64,000 nt of DNA, from the NCBI RefSeq assembly GCF_900106535.1, contig NZ_FNOH01000002.1, positions 434,001 to 498,000 of the forward strand. The letters are read 5' to 3'. The notes below the pieces were generated by a model. It ran no database searches. It saw only the letters and a program-made list of their open reading frames with translations, and was not told the origin of the DNA. Positions 63,727 to 64,000 of the stretch are shown here, piece after piece; the stretch's first letter is position 1; every line of letters begins with the position of its first letter. The position numbers were made by a program, and so were the translations under genes. Origin of the DNA: Myxococcus xanthus. Lineage in GTDB: Bacteria > Myxococcota > Myxococcia > Myxococcales > Myxococcaceae.

Positions 63727-64000
63727 CGACGCCGTACCTCTTCGAGGACTCCGAGTCCTTCGCGCGGAAGTTGGACGCGGAAGACGCGCTGCGCGGCTAC
63801 CGCGACGCGTTCCACTTCCCGCCCGGCCCGGACGGCAAGCCGGTGGTGTACCTGGCGGGCAACTCGCTGGGCCTCCAGCCGCGCAACGCCGCGCGCTACA
63901 TCCAGGAGGAGCTGGAGGACTGGGCGCGGCTGGGCGTGGAGGGACACCACCACGGCCGCCACCCGTGGCTGCACTACCACGAGCTCGTCACCGAGCATGC
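63723..64000 (+). CDS. kynU: Kynureninase (5' part; gene continues beyond window)
   Basis: 92 codons seen from ATG 63723. FHFPPGPDGKPVVYLAGNSLGLQP and the helix after it with the stretch EGHHHGRHPWLHYHEL match the N-terminus of PLP-dependent kynureninase, which splits 3-hydroxykynurenine to 3-hydroxyanthranilate and alanine. The catalytic Lys lies outside the window. Position at the end of the operon supplies the first intermediate for the upstream genes. Confidence 0.93.
   Translation, partial: MTTPYLFEDSESFARKLDAEDALRGYRDAFHFPPGPDGKPVVYLAGNSLGLQPRNAARYIQEELEDWARLGVEGHHHGRHPWLHYHELVTEH

Overview
The window is very GC-rich and almost fully coding. It carries hallmarks of a predatory delta-proteobacterium of the Myxococcaceae (Myxococcus/Corallococcus type): MYXO-CTERM tails on secreted proteins, Hanks-type Ser/Thr kinases fused to ATPase/TPR or cyclase-like tails, a PilZ protein, FHA/PAS hybrid histidine kinases, a sigma-54 activator, an Oar/TonB-like module, ECF/CHAT components and a tryptophan (kynurenine) catabolic operon. 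No rRNA, tRNA, CRISPR array, prophage or intact insertion sequence was seen.

Layout. 1-3048: 3'-truncated (in window) lipoprotein with calcium-binding thrombospondin-type-3 repeats and a von Willebrand A domain. 3265-5021: PilZ protein and Ser/Thr kinase. 5037-10186: sbcC and sbcD on the minus strand. 10386-16007: a membrane-anchored unknown, a secreted sorbosone/glucose-dehydrogenase-like propeller, an acyltransferase and an FkbM methyltransferase. 16131-19805: complete oxidative pentose phosphate operon (zwf, pgl, gnd). 19976-22794: acyl-CoA-dehydrogenase-like flavoprotein and acyl-CoA ligase, convergent. 22975-29181: the most unusual block: ECF sigma factor, membrane anti-sigma/TPR protein, a small proline-rich protein, a JmjC/cupin-like hydroxylase and a membrane-anchored TPR-CHAT (caspase-like) protein that is a paralogue of the anti-sigma protein. 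29633-35926: polysaccharide lyase-like protein, MarR regulator, small Cys-rich protein, membrane hydrolase and two tandem MuiA/DUF4139 proteins, one with a TonB-receptor-like insertion. 36218-42637: sensor kinase and NtrC-type activator, glutaminyl cyclase, single-domain response regulator and a DegP/HtrA lipoprotein; the kinase operon and the protease each have a sigma-54 promoter preceded by the same 15-bp palindrome GGGGCA-N3-TGCCCC. 42731-54911: two more Ser/Thr kinases, an OPT transporter translationally coupled to a hybrid kinase, a lipoprotein with a six-copy NGLST repeat, and a soluble histidine kinase. 54841-64000: cysteine-dioxygenase-like protein, FAD/NAD(P) protein, 4-oxalocrotonate decarboxylase-like enzyme, outer-membrane barrel, short-chain dehydrogenase, small membrane protein, then the operon for aminomuconate semialdehyde dehydrogenase, aminomuconate deaminase, 3-hydroxyanthranilate dioxygenase, ACMS decarboxylase and kynureninase (cut by the window end).

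How genes work together. Three modules stand out: (i) NADPH supply by zwf-pgl-gnd; (ii) an apparent envelope-stress two-component circuit in which a sigma-54 activator is predicted to control its own operon and an HtrA protease; (iii) 3-hydroxykynurenine breakdown through 2-aminomuconate, completed by the separately placed 4-oxalocrotonate decarboxylase-like gene. The ECF/anti-sigma/JmjC/CHAT block is the best candidate for an undescribed regulatory or proteolytic system.
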